From contig NZ_CP085301.1 of NCBI RefSeq assembly GCF_020700235.1, forward strand, positions 2,170,001-2,234,000: a stretch of 64,000 nt of DNA. The letters are read 5' to 3'. Made by a program: the position numbers and the translations under genes. How positions within the stretch are numbered: position 1 is the first letter of the stretch; every line of letters begins with the position of its first letter. Shown in pieces: positions 9,382-18,310 of this stretch. This DNA comes from Haladaptatus pallidirubidus (GTDB taxonomy: Archaea; Halobacteriota; Halobacteria; Halobacteriales; Haladaptataceae). The notes under the pieces were generated by a model, which was not told where the DNA came from, did not search any database, and worked only from the letters and a program-made list of their open reading frames with translations.

Positions 9382-9772
9382 ATGCCACCGGCATTGTATC
9401 TCGAATATTTTCTCACGCTCGTTCTGTTCGCGGTTGGGTGGGTATCCCTCGGTTACTGGATATTCACTGATGCCACTGCTCGTGGCAGTTCATCGGCACT
9501 GTCTTGGGCTTTCGGCACGTTGGTTTTCCTTCCGACTGGCGTGTATTATATCCTCTTCTATCGGCGCTCACACGAACGAGATGTCCAAGAGACGCGTCGT
9601 GAACGAATCGCAGGGATCCTGGCGGCCGGTAGTATTGTAGCGACGGGAACAGGCGTGTGGCTCGCCCCACCAGACCCCGTTCACACAAGTCCAGTTCATG
9701 CCGACCGCCCTTGCCGTGACTGTATTGGTGCTGCTTTTATTCGAACGTCGGATCAGAGCAAGCAGATCGTAA
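9382..9772 (+). pseudogene. Small membrane protein with C-terminal frameshift
   Basis: Two helices (YFLTLVLFAVGWVSLGYWIF and SALSWAFGTLVFLPTGVYYI) are followed by a basic linker and a third helix in the same frame. After GVWLAPPDP, near 9680, the likely last helix lies in the +1 frame: FTQVQFMPTALAVTVLVLLLF, ending ERRIRASRS at 9772. The in-frame tail to 9822 has no membrane or family character. The shift is in a C-run, so sequencing error is possible. The family is related to haloarchaeal three- or four-helix proteins with the YWIF-DAT-RGSS motif. Confidence 0.55.
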
Positions 9773-9833
9773 TCGGTCACTGCGGGTTTCAATTGGGTCT
9801 GAGTGACTGCTATTCCATCTGAATCCAAATAGT

Positions 9834-10181
9834 TCGACGGTGCGTCACGAACTGATCCACGCATGGCACCCCCGGAATGGTCGAAGTGACCAATGAAAGC
9901 CATGAGAACCCCGCTGACCACCACTACGTCGTGACGCTGGACGACGGTATGGGCGATGCGATGGCCTGCACCTGCCCGCACCACGTTCACCGGTACGCAT
10001 TCTGTGAGCACATGCCTGCCGTCGAAAACGCAACTGACGATGGGACACTTGAGACGTTCCCGTCCGAGAACAACGAGACAGACGAAGACGACGCTGAACC
10101 AGAAAATGCGATTGTGATAGCCTGAACGGCTTCCCGTGCTGGCCGTGTGTGAGGACGGGACGAAAGGAACTGCCGAAGTAA
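9834..10181 (+). pseudogene. SprT core fragment joined to SWIM relic (copy C)
   Basis: STVRHELIHAW at 9834-9866 is the SprT zinc motif (HExxH). Ten bases on, the SWIM gene resumes at EVTNESHENPADHHYVV and runs through ACTCPHHVHRYAFCEHM with its acidic tail. A frameshift comes before the C-terminus (NGFPCWPCVRTGRKELPK, stop 10179-10181). The order is inverted compared with the other copies, where SWIM precedes SprT. The usual spacer ACCACCGCTTCAG and T-run follow. Confidence 0.8.
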
Positions 10182-10351
10182 CCACCGCTTCAGCCCTTTT
10201 TATTGCTACTTCGGAGGTTGATACAGAGTGACCAGAATCCTAAGCTGACAATGATTGACCAACCATCACAGAAGAGAGCTAGTCCATATTCGCCGTTCAG
10301 CGCATCTATAAGTCGATTAGAGTGGAACAGACACCCAGAGAGAGGAACACT

Positions 10352-10915
10352 ATGGAACAACAAGTGCTGTTCATTCATGGTGCTGGAGGATACGAAGAAG
10401 ATAAAAAATTAGCAGTGAACCTACAGGATGTATTGGGGGCTGCATACAAAGTACAGTATCCACGGATGCCAAATGAAGATCATCTCGGATACGAGGCATG
10501 GAAACAGCAGATCGTAACGGAACTTGCTGCATTGGATGATGAGGTGATTCTTCTCGGACACTCTTTGGGCGGTTCGATTCTGTTAAAATGTCTTTCCGAG
10601 GAGAAGATGGACGTGCCTATCGCTGGTCTATTCCTTATCGCATTGCCTTTCTGGGGTACCGAAGGGTGGCAAGTTAGCGAGTACGAACTAGAGAAAAACG
10701 TTGCGTCGAAGCTCCCAAGTGAACTACCTATGTTCTTTTACCACAACCGAGACGATGAAATAGTACCATTTTCCCACCTCGTGCTGTACGCGGAAAAACT
10801 TCCGCAGGCAACTATTCACGAGTATGATACCGGTGGACATCAGTTCAACAACGATTTGTCTGACGTTGCTCGGGACATCAAACGACTGGAAAAGAAGAAC
10901 TCATCTGTGCGGTAG
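10352..10915 (+). CDS. Alpha/beta hydrolase, RBBP9/YdeN-like
   Basis: A 187-residue protein from the ATG at 10352 (MEQQVLFIHGAGGY); an upstream ATG at 10322 adds ten residues that look unrelated. LFIHGAGG is the oxyanion-hole segment, LLGHSLGGSIL carries the nucleophile Ser, RDDEIVPF the Asp and DTGGHQFN the His. A single compact domain without a cap is typical of RBBP9-like serine hydrolases. The substrate is unknown. The protein is probably cytosolic, since no signal is seen. Confidence 0.82.
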   Translation: MEQQVLFIHGAGGYEEDKKLAVNLQDVLGAAYKVQYPRMPNEDHLGYEAWKQQIVTELAALDDEVILLGHSLGGSILLKCLSEEKMDVPIAGLFLIALPFWGTEGWQVSEYELEKNVASKLPSELPMFFYHNRDDEIVPFSHLVLYAEKLPQATIHEYDTGGHQFNNDLSDVARDIKRLEKKNSSVR

Positions 10916-10916
10916 C

Positions 10917-10951
10917 GAGGAAACCCCGCCGTGAACAGCGGGGAGGAATCG
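10917..10951 (+). repeat. GC hairpin like an IS200/IS605-type element end
   Basis: CCCCGC at 10924-10929 pairs with GCGGGG at 10938-10943, followed by GAGG. The layout resembles the right-end hairpin of haloarchaeal IS1341-type elements; a second example is at 35338-35370. It lies just after the hydrolase stop and before the TnpB fragment. Confidence 0.5.
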
Positions 10952-11094
10952 CGTTCGGTTAGCTGGGCATTCACACGTGTTTCGCCCGGCTGTCTGTCCT
11001 ACTTGAATGGGCCGTCGGTATCCAAGGCCTTTGCGCCTTGAATCACTAACCTGCGCCACCAACGGCGCACAAAGAGCACCGACTTCAGCGTACT

Positions 11095-11430
11095 GTGTCG
11101 ACGTATCGCCGTGCGCTCAGCGAAGCGTTCGAGAGTGGCGCGGATACACAGACTGCGGTCAATGATGTCGTCAGCGGCTACACCCTCACGTCCTACGCCA
11201 AAGACGCGCTCAAGAAGTACGTCCCGCAACTTCGCCGGACGTACAATGCTTCGGAACTCGAAGACGACCACCCTGTTCGATTCACGAACCGGGGATTCCG
11301 AATCGACCATTCCGAGGAGCGAACGCACGAGTTCTGCTGGCCCATTCCACAGGCCGGACGTGGCAACGCCTTCTGGATTTCGCTCCGTATCAACCCCGCT
11401 CAGCGGGAGTTGTGGGTGGACTTTATACTA
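11095..11430 (+). pseudogene. TnpB (IS1341-type OrfB) fragment
   Basis: Reads YRRALSEAFESGADTQTAV, SYAKDALKKYVPQLRRTY and HSEERTHEFCWPIPQAGRG, ending near NPAQRELWVDF. This is the N-terminal third of an IS1341-type TnpB. The RuvC-like catalytic residues and zinc finger are missing, and the sequence beyond 11430 is unrelated. TnpB proteins are RNA-guided nucleases of IS200/IS605 elements; this fragment cannot act. Confidence 0.72.
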
Positions 11431-11476
11431 ACCTACACGCTTCTGCTGAAGTTCTCAGAGCGTAACAGGAATGGTG

Positions 11477-11490
11477 TGCTGAATAGAGAG
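11477..11490 (+). repeat. Repeated 14-mer TGCTGAATAGAGAG, copy 1
   Basis: Identical 14-mers occur at 12569-12582 and 30796-30809. A near match (CTGAATACAGAG) follows a transposase fragment near 54317. It is probably the terminal inverted repeat of a lost insertion sequence. Confidence 0.5.
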
Positions 11491-11668
11491 TGTTTATCCA
11501 GCAGTCGCTCCTGCCAACTGTCGGTGAGCTGTGACGGCACCGTGGGGGTGTTGTACGTGACGTTCAGTGAACCACCTCGGGATCACGCCCCGAGGTACTC
11601 GGCCTGTTCAGACTGTAGAAGGCTGCTTAGTCCGAGCATTTAATCATCTTCCATCGATAGCGATAGAT

Positions 11669-12061
11669 ATGGGTTACCATCTCATTGACCCGAACGACCT
11701 TGACCAGTGGGACAACCGTCCGACCGATGTTCGGTCGCTCAGTGTTGCAGCAGGATACGACTATCAAAACTCGAAGCTCGGTCTTCGGGTCTACGAACTC
11801 GCTCCCGGTGAGCAGTCCGGGCTGAGCTACCACTCCCATGACGAGCAAGTCGAGGCATTCTACGTTCTCGACGGTACACTTCACGTCGAAACCCCCGACG
11901 AGACGTATGTTGTCGAATCCGACCACGTCCTCTTCGTCGATCCTGGGAGCCCGCAACGAGCGTTCAATCCCGAAACCGCCGAAACAGCCACACGTATCCT
12001 CGCCATCGGGGCGCCATCAGTCGACGACGCGCACCCGTACGATCCATCTGATGACGCGTGA
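11669..12061 (+). CDS. Cupin domain protein
   Basis: A 130-residue protein starting at 11669 (MGYHLIDPNDLDQWDN). A single cupin barrel is visible: YELAPGEQSGLSYHSHDEQVEAFYVLDGTLHVET. It holds the G(X)5HXH(X)3,4E motif, with His at SYHSHDEQ and Glu at EAFYVLDG. A second motif with VLFVDPGSPQRAFNP follows. It probably binds a metal. The substrate is unknown; in haloarchaea such proteins are often annotated only as cupins. The upstream frame to 11567 overlaps transposon debris and is not used. Confidence 0.8.
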   Translation: MGYHLIDPNDLDQWDNRPTDVRSLSVAAGYDYQNSKLGLRVYELAPGEQSGLSYHSHDEQVEAFYVLDGTLHVETPDETYVVESDHVLFVDPGSPQRAFNPETAETATRILAIGAPSVDDAHPYDPSDDA

Positions 12062-12220
12062 TCCGTCTATCCACTGTACGGGCGAAAAACAACTTCACAT
12101 AACGACTAGATTGGGAGACGGCTCAACGAATATCGCCCCCCGGGTTCATGATAAGTACAGAGTATCTATTCAGCAGTTCGGGATGATCAGGGAAGGGAGG
12201 TAACAGACCTTACCCATCAG

Positions 12221-12445
12221 ATGTGCACTGTGAACGGTGCGCGTGAGAGTTATATCGATGGTAGTTGTAGTTCTTGCACCCGACAGGACGATCTACTCGT
12301 GACATGCAGCAACTGCGGAGAGGAGGAGTACCTGGTCAGACAGTACCATGTTCACCTTTCTACGGGCCAAGTCGTCGAAATATATCTCTGCAAAGGATGT
12401 CGCCACAAATTCGTCACTGCCAACTGGGTTGAGTTCGTAATTTAG
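12221..12445 (+). CDS. Small zinc-ribbon-like protein
   Basis: A 74-residue protein with three Cys pairs: CSSC at about 16-19, CSNC at about 29-32, and CKGC near the C-terminus (LCKGCRHKF). The middle and last pairs would form one zinc ribbon around a three-strand sheet (EEYLVRQYHVHLSTGQVVEIYL). The family is not recognised. It stands alone on the plus strand. Confidence 0.5.
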   Translation: MCTVNGARESYIDGSCSSCTRQDDLLVTCSNCGEEEYLVRQYHVHLSTGQVVEIYLCKGCRHKFVTANWVEFVI

Positions 12446-12568
12446 CCGCTCGGTACTGATAGGTACGCAAGCTCGAGGTGAATCTACCCAGGAGCAATAC
12501 TTTGCGAGATTCGCGCCTTGTTTCTTGCAGCGGCTCATCAGGTTGCCGAGTTGCTGTCACAGATTGCG

Positions 12569-12582
12569 TGCTGAATAGAGAG
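12569..12582 (+). repeat. Repeated 14-mer TGCTGAATAGAGAG, copy 2
   Basis: Identical to the copies at 11477 and 30796. It runs into the palindrome GCTGAATTCAGC (12582-12593). The upstream frame (FLAAAHQVAELLSQIAC, stop) ends inside the repeat, as a transposase C-terminus near an element end might. Confidence 0.5.
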
Positions 12583-12634
12583 GCTGAATTCAGCACCAGT
12601 GGTTTGCAGATAAATCGTTACAGCGTCCGTACTG

Positions 12635-13111
12635 CTACAATTCCTTCTCCATGATTGGCACATCATACGGGCGGTTACTGAGTCGCTCAATCCCAATCCG
12701 TTCGTACCCTTCTTGCCGATACCAGTCTTCAAGGAACGGGTGTCTGGATAGCGTACGGAGATGAATCGAATCTTGACCGTCCGCCTTCGCGTGCTCCTCG
12801 ACGGATTCGAGAAGCAGTTGTCCGATTCCTTCCCCTTGATAGTCTGGTGAAACCGCGAGCCGTCCAATCTCGGGCGTGTCCCAGTCTGAGCGTGGGATGA
12901 GTTGAACGACACCGACTATCTCATCCTCGCGTTTCGCAACTAACACTGTCCGGTTGCGAAGCCAGTCTGCAACATCGTCCGTATCACACTCAAGGACACT
13001 CGATGGGAATCCCATCCGTTTGTTTTCCCGATATGCAGTGTGATACACCTTTACCAACACGGAGACGTATTCAGCCGTCGCGTTCCGGACTTCTAGCGTC
13101 ATGGTATCCAT
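12635..13111 (-). CDS. GNAT family N-acetyltransferase
   Basis: A 158-residue protein. Strand/helix order and the acetyl-CoA loop are clear: VGVVQLIPRSDWDTPEIGRLAVSPDYQGEGIGQLLLES, with the Q/R-x-x-G-x-G/A motif at QGEGIG. The C-terminus WYRQEGYERIGIERL is the usual final strand. The substrate cannot be told from the sequence. The start at 13111 (MDTMTLEVRNA) has an alternative ATG three codons in. The protein is intact and of normal length. Confidence 0.88.
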   Translation of the reverse strand: MDTMTLEVRNATAEYVSVLVKVYHTAYRENKRMGFPSSVLECDTDDVADWLRNRTVLVAKREDEIVGVVQLIPRSDWDTPEIGRLAVSPDYQGEGIGQLLLESVEEHAKADGQDSIHLRTLSRHPFLEDWYRQEGYERIGIERLSNRPYDVPIMEKEL

Positions 13112-13180
13112 TGTATTCCCTCCTGAATTAGCGTTTCTCCAATGCGTGGCTTAACTATCTGCTGGCGAAGTCGCGTGACC

Positions 13181-13200
13181 GATATGCGCTGTGTATTCAG
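13181..13200 (+). repeat. Repeat GATA(C/T)GCGCTGTGTATTCAG, copy 1
   Basis: Related sequences are at 55309-55327, 55962-55981 and 56568-56587. They are probably ends of a small insertion element or MITE. Confidence 0.4.
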
Positions 13201-13332
13201 TCCAACCGCTAGACTCGATCACCTTTTGAGGGTTTCAACAAGGTCATATTAGTAGACTAAACTAACCTTGGGATATCTACTTTCGCTTTGGCTGGCGACT
13301 GTTTACACCGATTCGGAGCAAAACCGCTGTGT

Positions 13333-13605
13333 ATGTTCCGTGAGACGGTCCTGTTCGATACACTCCACAGCGAGCTTGCGATCGTCCTGAAGGAGACACG
13401 AGACGACGAGATCGATGCTGATCGACTTGCCACGCGAATGCTCGACAATGACGGGGACAAACGGCTACTGATCGGTTTGACCAAGGGTGCAACAGCGGTC
13501 CTGACCGACAATCGATTGACGAACTCGATCACGCGAACGCCGATCGATGGAGATTACGCGTCGAGAATCGCAAGAGTTATCGATAATTGTTCTGCCGAGA
13601 TTTAG
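13333..13605 (+). CDS. Unknown 90-residue protein, paralogue of 45970-46302
   Basis: Starts MFRETVLFDTLHSELAIVL and contains RLATRMLDNDGDKRLLIGL and DNRLTNSITRTPIDG. About three quarters of the residues match the frame at 45970-46302. The similarity extends upstream of the ATG at DNA level (GGCTGGC...GTTTAC), so the start may be further 5' or the gene may be truncated. The family is not recognised; LLIGLTKGATAVLTDNRL looks like a beta-alpha unit. It ends 6 bases before the stop of the convergent HxlR gene. Confidence 0.45.
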   Translation: MFRETVLFDTLHSELAIVLKETRDDEIDADRLATRMLDNDGDKRLLIGLTKGATAVLTDNRLTNSITRTPIDGDYASRIARVIDNCSAEI

Positions 13606-13611
13606 CGCGTC

Positions 13612-14025
13612 TCAATCGTCATCGGTGGCAATCGGTTCGAGGTCGTGCCGCTCGGTCCAGACGCCGAGATACCAGAAGACAGGGGCTAGTTCTTTTGCCT
13701 TCTCCGTGGCGTTGTATTCAACACGCGGTGGGATCTCGTCGTACGCTTGTCGCGTCAATAACCCGACCTCTGTGAGTTCTTCGAGCCGATTCGAGAGCGT
13801 GTTTGGAGCAATATCGACTGCCTCCTCAAGATCGCCGAATCGCAATGGCCCATCTCCAGTTGCGAACTGGTGGAGGATCACGATGGTGTGTTTCTTTCCC
13901 AAGAGGTTGAGGAGCGCAGCCATCGTTCGATTGTCATCCTTCGCTTGTTCTGAGCCGGGTGGTCGCGCTGTCTCATTGGAGAGGATTGTCTCGATGAATT
14001 CTTCAGCCTGCGGTGGTTCGACCAT
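13612..14025 (-). CDS. HxlR-family winged-helix transcriptional regulator
   Basis: A 137-residue protein. The winged helix is clear: MAALLNLLGKKHTIVILHQF, LRFGDLEEAVDIAPNTLSNRLEELTEVGLL and VEYNATEKAKELAPV. HxlR proteins bind DNA as dimers and often respond to redox or electrophile stress. It is divergent from the operon starting at 14148, which includes a flavin reductase, so it probably controls that operon. The 120-base spacer is AT-rich. Confidence 0.85.
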   Translation of the reverse strand: MVEPPQAEEFIETILSNETARPPGSEQAKDDNRTMAALLNLLGKKHTIVILHQFATGDGPLRFGDLEEAVDIAPNTLSNRLEELTEVGLLTRQAYDEIPPRVEYNATEKAKELAPVFWYLGVWTERHDLEPIATDDD

Positions 14026-14147
14026 AGCCTAACTATGGGTTCTGAAGTCACATAATTTGTTACTTCGAAATTGGTGAGTAGCTACACAGGAGGTGAGTTG
14101 CTCCATAACTTCTAACTTAATAGTATATTACTACAGCTACTGTACTG

Positions 14148-14609
14148 TTGAGCATGGCATCCATGACCACCATGAACAACTCGGAATTGAGCAGATCCGT
14201 CGGCACGTTCCGACTCGCAAAATACGGCCTCTTAGCGTTGCTCATCGTGAGCATCGTGAACATCCTCGTCCTGTTCATCGGGCTAGCGATCGTCGAATTC
14301 CCGGCTGAATTCGTTGGCGGCGCGTTCGGACCACTCGCGGTGGGGCCGGTTGTCGTTAATTCAGCCGTTGCCGCCATCGGGGCGACCCTCGTGTACGGAG
14401 TGGTCACGCGATACGCGGCACGACCGAACCGGACGTTCACCATCATCGCAGGGGCGGCGCTGGTGCTCTCCTTTACGACGTTCCTCGCGCCCGACCTGTC
14501 CGGCGCTCCGCCGAGGGTCTTTGCTATACTCGCGGTGATGCACGTGACCGCCGCAGTCACCATCGTTGCCGTCTTGACCCAGGCGACGAACCAGGAGGCC
14601 GAATCCTAA
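14148..14609 (+). CDS. DUF6069 family membrane protein
   Basis: A 153-residue protein with four hydrophobic helices: AKYGLLALLIVSIVNILVLFIG, GPVVVNSAVAAIGATLVYGV, FTIIAGAALVLSFTTFLA and AVMHVTAAVTIVAVLTQ. This matches the DUF6069 layout. Start choice is uncertain among ATGs at the first, fourth and seventh codons. The stop overlaps the ATG of the next gene (TAATG), showing translational coupling with the FMN reductase. Confidence 0.75.
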   Translation: MSMASMTTMNNSELSRSVGTFRLAKYGLLALLIVSIVNILVLFIGLAIVEFPAEFVGGAFGPLAVGPVVVNSAVAAIGATLVYGVVTRYAARPNRTFTIIAGAALVLSFTTFLAPDLSGAPPRVFAILAVMHVTAAVTIVAVLTQATNQEAES

Positions 14610-15211
14610 TGAGCTCTCTCGGACGCGCCGGTCGATCATCGGGAAAGGGGCAGCCGCACGTCGTCGCAGTGTGCGGAAGCCGACGCGAAGCAAGTTACAC
14701 CCGTCGAGCGCTCCACGAGGCGCTGGTCGGCGTCGAAGCAGCTGGCAGCACAACCGAGTTGCTCGACCTCGCGGAATTGGATCTCCCGCCGCTCGATCCC
14801 GACGTCGATGGGGCAGGAGATGGCGACGTGGTGAGACGGACGATCCGTGAGGCCGATGCGGTCATCCTCGGAACGCCCATGTACCACGGCTCGTATTCGG
14901 GCGTGTTGAAGAACGCGCTCGATTACTGCGGATTCGACGAGTTCGAGAACACGACTGTCGGGCTCCTCGTCGTCTCGAGCGGGCCGTTTCCCACGCCGGC
15001 ACTCACTCACCTCCGCAATGTCTGTAGATCGCTACACGCCTGGGTTCTCCCGTACCAGGCGGGGGTTCCGCAGGCGCGTACCGCGTTCGACGATGACGAA
15101 TTCGTAGACGAGGACCTCCGAGAGCGCGTTCGGACGCTCGGTGTCCGCGCTGTCGAGTACGCAGCAATTGAACCGGTCGAAACCCGGGCGGCGCAACTTC
15201 AGGAGGTGTAA
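14609..15211 (+). CDS. NAD(P)H-dependent FMN reductase family protein
   Basis: A 200-residue flavodoxin-like protein. VVAVCGSRREASYTRRALHEAL is the phosphate-binding loop for FMN, LDLAELDLPPLDPD is the second strand and loop, and ADAVILGTPMYHGSYSGVLKNALDY is the flavin-ring contact segment (family consensus P-x-Y-x-G). It probably reduces FMN or quinones with NAD(P)H. It is the second gene of the operon at 14148-16186, next to a divergent HxlR regulator, a pairing that fits redox-stress control. Confidence 0.85.
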   Translation: MSSLGRAGRSSGKGQPHVVAVCGSRREASYTRRALHEALVGVEAAGSTTELLDLAELDLPPLDPDVDGAGDGDVVRRTIREADAVILGTPMYHGSYSGVLKNALDYCGFDEFENTTVGLLVVSSGPFPTPALTHLRNVCRSLHAWVLPYQAGVPQARTAFDDDEFVDEDLRERVRTLGVRAVEYAAIEPVETRAAQLQEV

Positions 15212-15220
15212 TCAAGTCCC

Positions 15221-16186
15221 ATGACTTTACTCATCGGGACGCAGGACGGCGTCTACCGCTCGCAAAGCGGTGAGCTCAACGATGTCGAACGGGTACTTGA
15301 CTCGGGAGTGACGCTCGGCGTCCATGCGTTCGAAGAGCACGGGTCGTTCGCCGCGTCGAAAACCGGCCTGTTCCACTCGGCAGATCAGGGATTAACATGG
15401 GACCGGCTTGGCGTGCCACAAGAGGAGATGTACGCCGTCGCGGTAAGTCCCAACGGCAGTCGTCTGTATGCGGGCACGCATCCGGCTCACATATACGTCT
15501 CGACTAATCAAGGCAGGACATGGACGGAACTGGAGGAATTCCAGAAACTTCCCTCTCGTGACCAGTGGCATACTCCTCGTCATCGCGGGAAGTCACACGT
15601 CCGTAGCCTCGATATACACGCCGATGCACCCGACCGGGTAGTTGCTGGTGTCGAAGTCGGCGGAGTCCACATTAGTGATGATAATGGTAAGACTTGGACT
15701 GAGCGACGTGCGGGTCTTGAGCTAGAACGCGGGGATGATCTCCAATATGATGTTCACCATGTATTAGTGGTAACCGCTGACGAATACGTCGTCTCATGCG
15801 GTGGTGGACTCTATCGAACCACTAACGCCGGGCATTCATGGACGCGACTAGACACGGAGTTGCCTGGGCCGTACTTTCAGGAGGCGTTTTCCTACCAGGG
15901 AATCCTGTACGCCGCTGCCCAAATGCTTCCACCGACCCTCCCGATGGGCAGCAGATATGACAAACGGAGCGTGAATGCATCGCTGTTCGAATCAACGGAC
16001 GACGGAACCACGTTCGAGAGCAAGCCATATCCCGGCGCACCGGACGAATTCGTCTATGCATGGGCGGCAGCCGACGAACGCGTGCTCGCAGGAACAACTG
16101 AAGGACGGGTGATTGTCCGCGAGAATGATGCGTGGACCACGCTCGGACACGTTCCGAAGTGGATTCGATCGCTATCTATCGAGTGA
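15221..16186 (+). CDS. BNR/YVTN-type beta-propeller protein
   Basis: A 321-residue protein with repeated Asp-box units: SADQGLTWDRL, STNQGRTWTEL, SDDNGKTWTER, TTNAGHSWTRL and STDDGTTFESK. These mark blades of a six- or seven-bladed propeller like sialidases and VPS10 proteins. No signal peptide is seen, so it is probably cytosolic. It lies 9 bases after the FMN reductase and is probably in the same operon. Enzymatic activity is not implied by the repeats. Confidence 0.82.
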   Translation: MTLLIGTQDGVYRSQSGELNDVERVLDSGVTLGVHAFEEHGSFAASKTGLFHSADQGLTWDRLGVPQEEMYAVAVSPNGSRLYAGTHPAHIYVSTNQGRTWTELEEFQKLPSRDQWHTPRHRGKSHVRSLDIHADAPDRVVAGVEVGGVHISDDNGKTWTERRAGLELERGDDLQYDVHHVLVVTADEYVVSCGGGLYRTTNAGHSWTRLDTELPGPYFQEAFSYQGILYAAAQMLPPTLPMGSRYDKRSVNASLFESTDDGTTFESKPYPGAPDEFVYAWAAADERVLAGTTEGRVIVRENDAWTTLGHVPKWIRSLSIE

Positions 16187-16260
16187 ATCCACTTCACCTC
16201 GTTATCATTGCCGCTCACAGCCAACGTGAACACACGATACACCGAAACTTCACCGCCAAA

Positions 16261-16705
16261 TTATCCGATGTACTGCATCGACCAAACCCCGACGAATACG
16301 ATAACGACATTCTAAATGATGTGAACGATAATGAGCGACGTGACTGAGCCGGTACGCTCTCGGACATAGCCTACTGCGATGCCAACGATGAGCGCGAGCG
16401 GAACCATCGTCATCGTCATCATTCCATGGATATACGTGAATCCGACCCCGATCGTTGGCCACGCCGGAAGATGACCGCGAAGCCAGCCGAACAATGCACC
16501 ACAGAAGAGCAACTCCTCAGCGATCGGTGCAAGGATGCAGGCCCGGGTGACGACGAAGACCACGGTCGCTGCATCAGCCCCTTCGAGACGCCCCATGTCC
16601 GTGCCGATAAGGACCAGAAAGCGTGCAAGCTCGGCAGCGGACGAAAACGCAGGGAGAATAGCTGAAAGGAGAGCGTACACCACGAATGCGACCACGTAGG
16701 CACCT
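16261..16705 (-). pseudogene. CPBP (Rce1-like) intramembrane protease relic
   Basis: Reads VVAFVVYALLSAILPAF, VVTRACILAPIAEELLFCGALFGWLRG, VPLALIVGIAVGYVRERTGSV, IIVHII, then a TAG where a Trp is expected, then NVVIVFVG and a stop at 16261-16263. The EEL-F part of motif 1 (EExxxR) is present, but the Arg is Cys. The 5' end is missing; at about 16706 the sequence turns into an opposite-strand SWIM relic. It is inactive by both the stop codon and the motif change. Confidence 0.72.
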
Positions 16706-16707
16706 GC

Positions 16708-17056
16708 CCACAGAATCCCACAGCCCACCGGTACACAGTCTCCATCGACGCGATGACTAAACCGTCTGATTTTGTTGTCTGTAACAGATATCTGTAATCT
16801 CGTGCCGTTGTTAACCACGTGACCGAAGAATTGATGTCTTGTACCTGCCCGCATCACGTCCACCGCAACACCTACTGCAAGCACATGGCTGCCGTCGAAA
16901 GTGCAACCGACGATGGGACGCTCGAGGCCTTCCCTTCGGAGGAATAGCGAAACAGACGACGAGGGCAGTGAGTCGACAGAGTGCGATTGTGGCGGCCTCG
17001 GTGGCTTCCCGTGCTGGCCATGCGTGAGAACTGAGCGTAAGAGACTCCCGAACTAA
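16708..17056 (+). pseudogene. SWIM gene relic (copy D)
   Basis: Reads QNPTAHRYTVSIDAMTK, then about 50 unrelated bases, then VTEELMSCTCPHHVHRN, TYCKHMAAVESATDDGT, LEAFPSEE with a stop. A C-terminal piece follows in another frame, CDCGGLGGFPCWPCVRTERKRLPN (written here in family order), with the stop at 17054-17056. The zinc residues are intact but the gene is broken at both sides. Confidence 0.78.
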
Positions 17057-17079
17057 TCTGTTTCAGCCACTCGATGGCA

Positions 17080-17238
17080 CACCAACTGATGCTGTCCGAC
17101 GTAGCTATCCAGTAAACGCTGATTGTGTGCAGGTATAGTGATTGACGATGATACGCTGACGACTGAGCGGAAAACTGCCCGATCGTATACAACGGTATGC
17201 GGCAGACGTTGCGGCTGAAAGTTCAGCCGCAAGGATTG
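17080..17238 (+). pseudogene. SprT leader relic (copy D)
   Basis: Reads LMLSDVAIQ, a stop, TLIVC, then DDTLTTERK, a one-base shift, and YAADVAAESSAA. It matches the first 60 residues of the SprT-like gene and carries a stop at the same Arg position as copy A. The peptidase core is absent. Confidence 0.7.
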
Positions 17239-17240
17239 TG

Positions 17241-18031
17241 ATCTAGTAACCACTGGACAAGATCATTGAAGATTAGAAAGGTTTGGTTCAGTCTGATATT
17301 TCACGACGTCGAATACTACTGTATCTCTTGCTAAGTGTACTCGCTAACAGCAAATAGCCTCCTTCATGGCTCTTTGTAAGTGATCTTTTGATGATGCGAT
17401 CCTTTATGTTGTTCAATATTTATTTTCGATTTGTCGAGTAACCATGCTCGACGGCGTCTCATCCAATCAAATGGTAAGTGGAACAGAGCGGCCGCCAGTG
17501 CCGTTATCTGTTGCGCTTCGATCCTAGTACACCGCTAAGGCGATCTACTGTGGAAGTCAACTGTACACGACGCAGTCACTCTTCGACGCACATACACCAC
17601 TGGAATCAAATTGACGCCTATCCAGGATATAAGACTCAATAGATAGTAATTACAACCTGAAATTACCTGGCTTCACTTGAAAAGAACACTGTAATTGGAT
17701 CTTGGCAGACGCGTGCCAAAATACTATGCTCTTATGACGAATCTCTTTTGAGCATACCACTAAATGAGATGGTACCATAGGGGCAATCAGGATAGCGAGA
17801 CCAATGACATGTAGATTGAAGTGGAAGTGACGCTCGTGTTTCCGTTGTTGGTCGCTGGCGCGGTCCAGTGACAACGGATTCGTGTTGGTAACCCGGACAA
17901 AGTCACGAAGAAACGTTGTAGCGGTCGAAGTACTGGAGCACAGCGGAAACGTGGAGAGCCACCACGTGCTGGCATTCGAAGGTAGAGCGGATCTCACATG
18001 ACTGATAAGTGAACTGAATCTCGAACTGCTC
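17241..18031. other. Long non-coding or decayed stretch
   Basis: There is no convincing gene in about 790 bases. AT-rich DNA (17260-17440) is followed by more GC-rich DNA (17790-17990). The latter has weak minus-strand coding character (residues like FLRDFVRVTNTNPLSLDRA) that I cannot place. Confidence 0.5.
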
Positions 18032-18034
18032 CGT

Positions 18035-18310
18035 GTGATTGTGAAACCAACTGGGCCAGAAATCGATTTAGCTGCGCCTGGGAAGAATATTCGCTCAACA
18101 TATCCGACCTACCTCGGAAACTACTCCAAACTCTCAGGTACCTCAATGGCTACCCCACACGTCTCGGGTGCAGCGGCACAACTCATGGCCACGGGACTGT
18201 CACATGAAGAGACATCCCAGCAACTCATAGACACTGCCGAAGATATCGGACTGGCAGCAACTGAAAGTGGTGCTGGCCTCCTTGATGTGGCTGCTGCCCT
18301 TAACCTCTGA
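18035..18310 (+). pseudogene. Subtilase (S8 peptidase) C-terminal fragment
   Basis: Reads [35 protein letters not shown] and [21 protein letters not shown] holds the catalytic Ser of subtilisin-like peptidases (halolysin type). The Asp and His parts, the signal peptide and the propeptide are missing upstream. It is a remnant of a secreted protease gene. Confidence 0.8.

Noticed and set aside
11567..11668. N-terminal extension of the cupin gene
   Set aside because: The extension lies in transposon debris, and the cupin family begins at the ATG at 11669.
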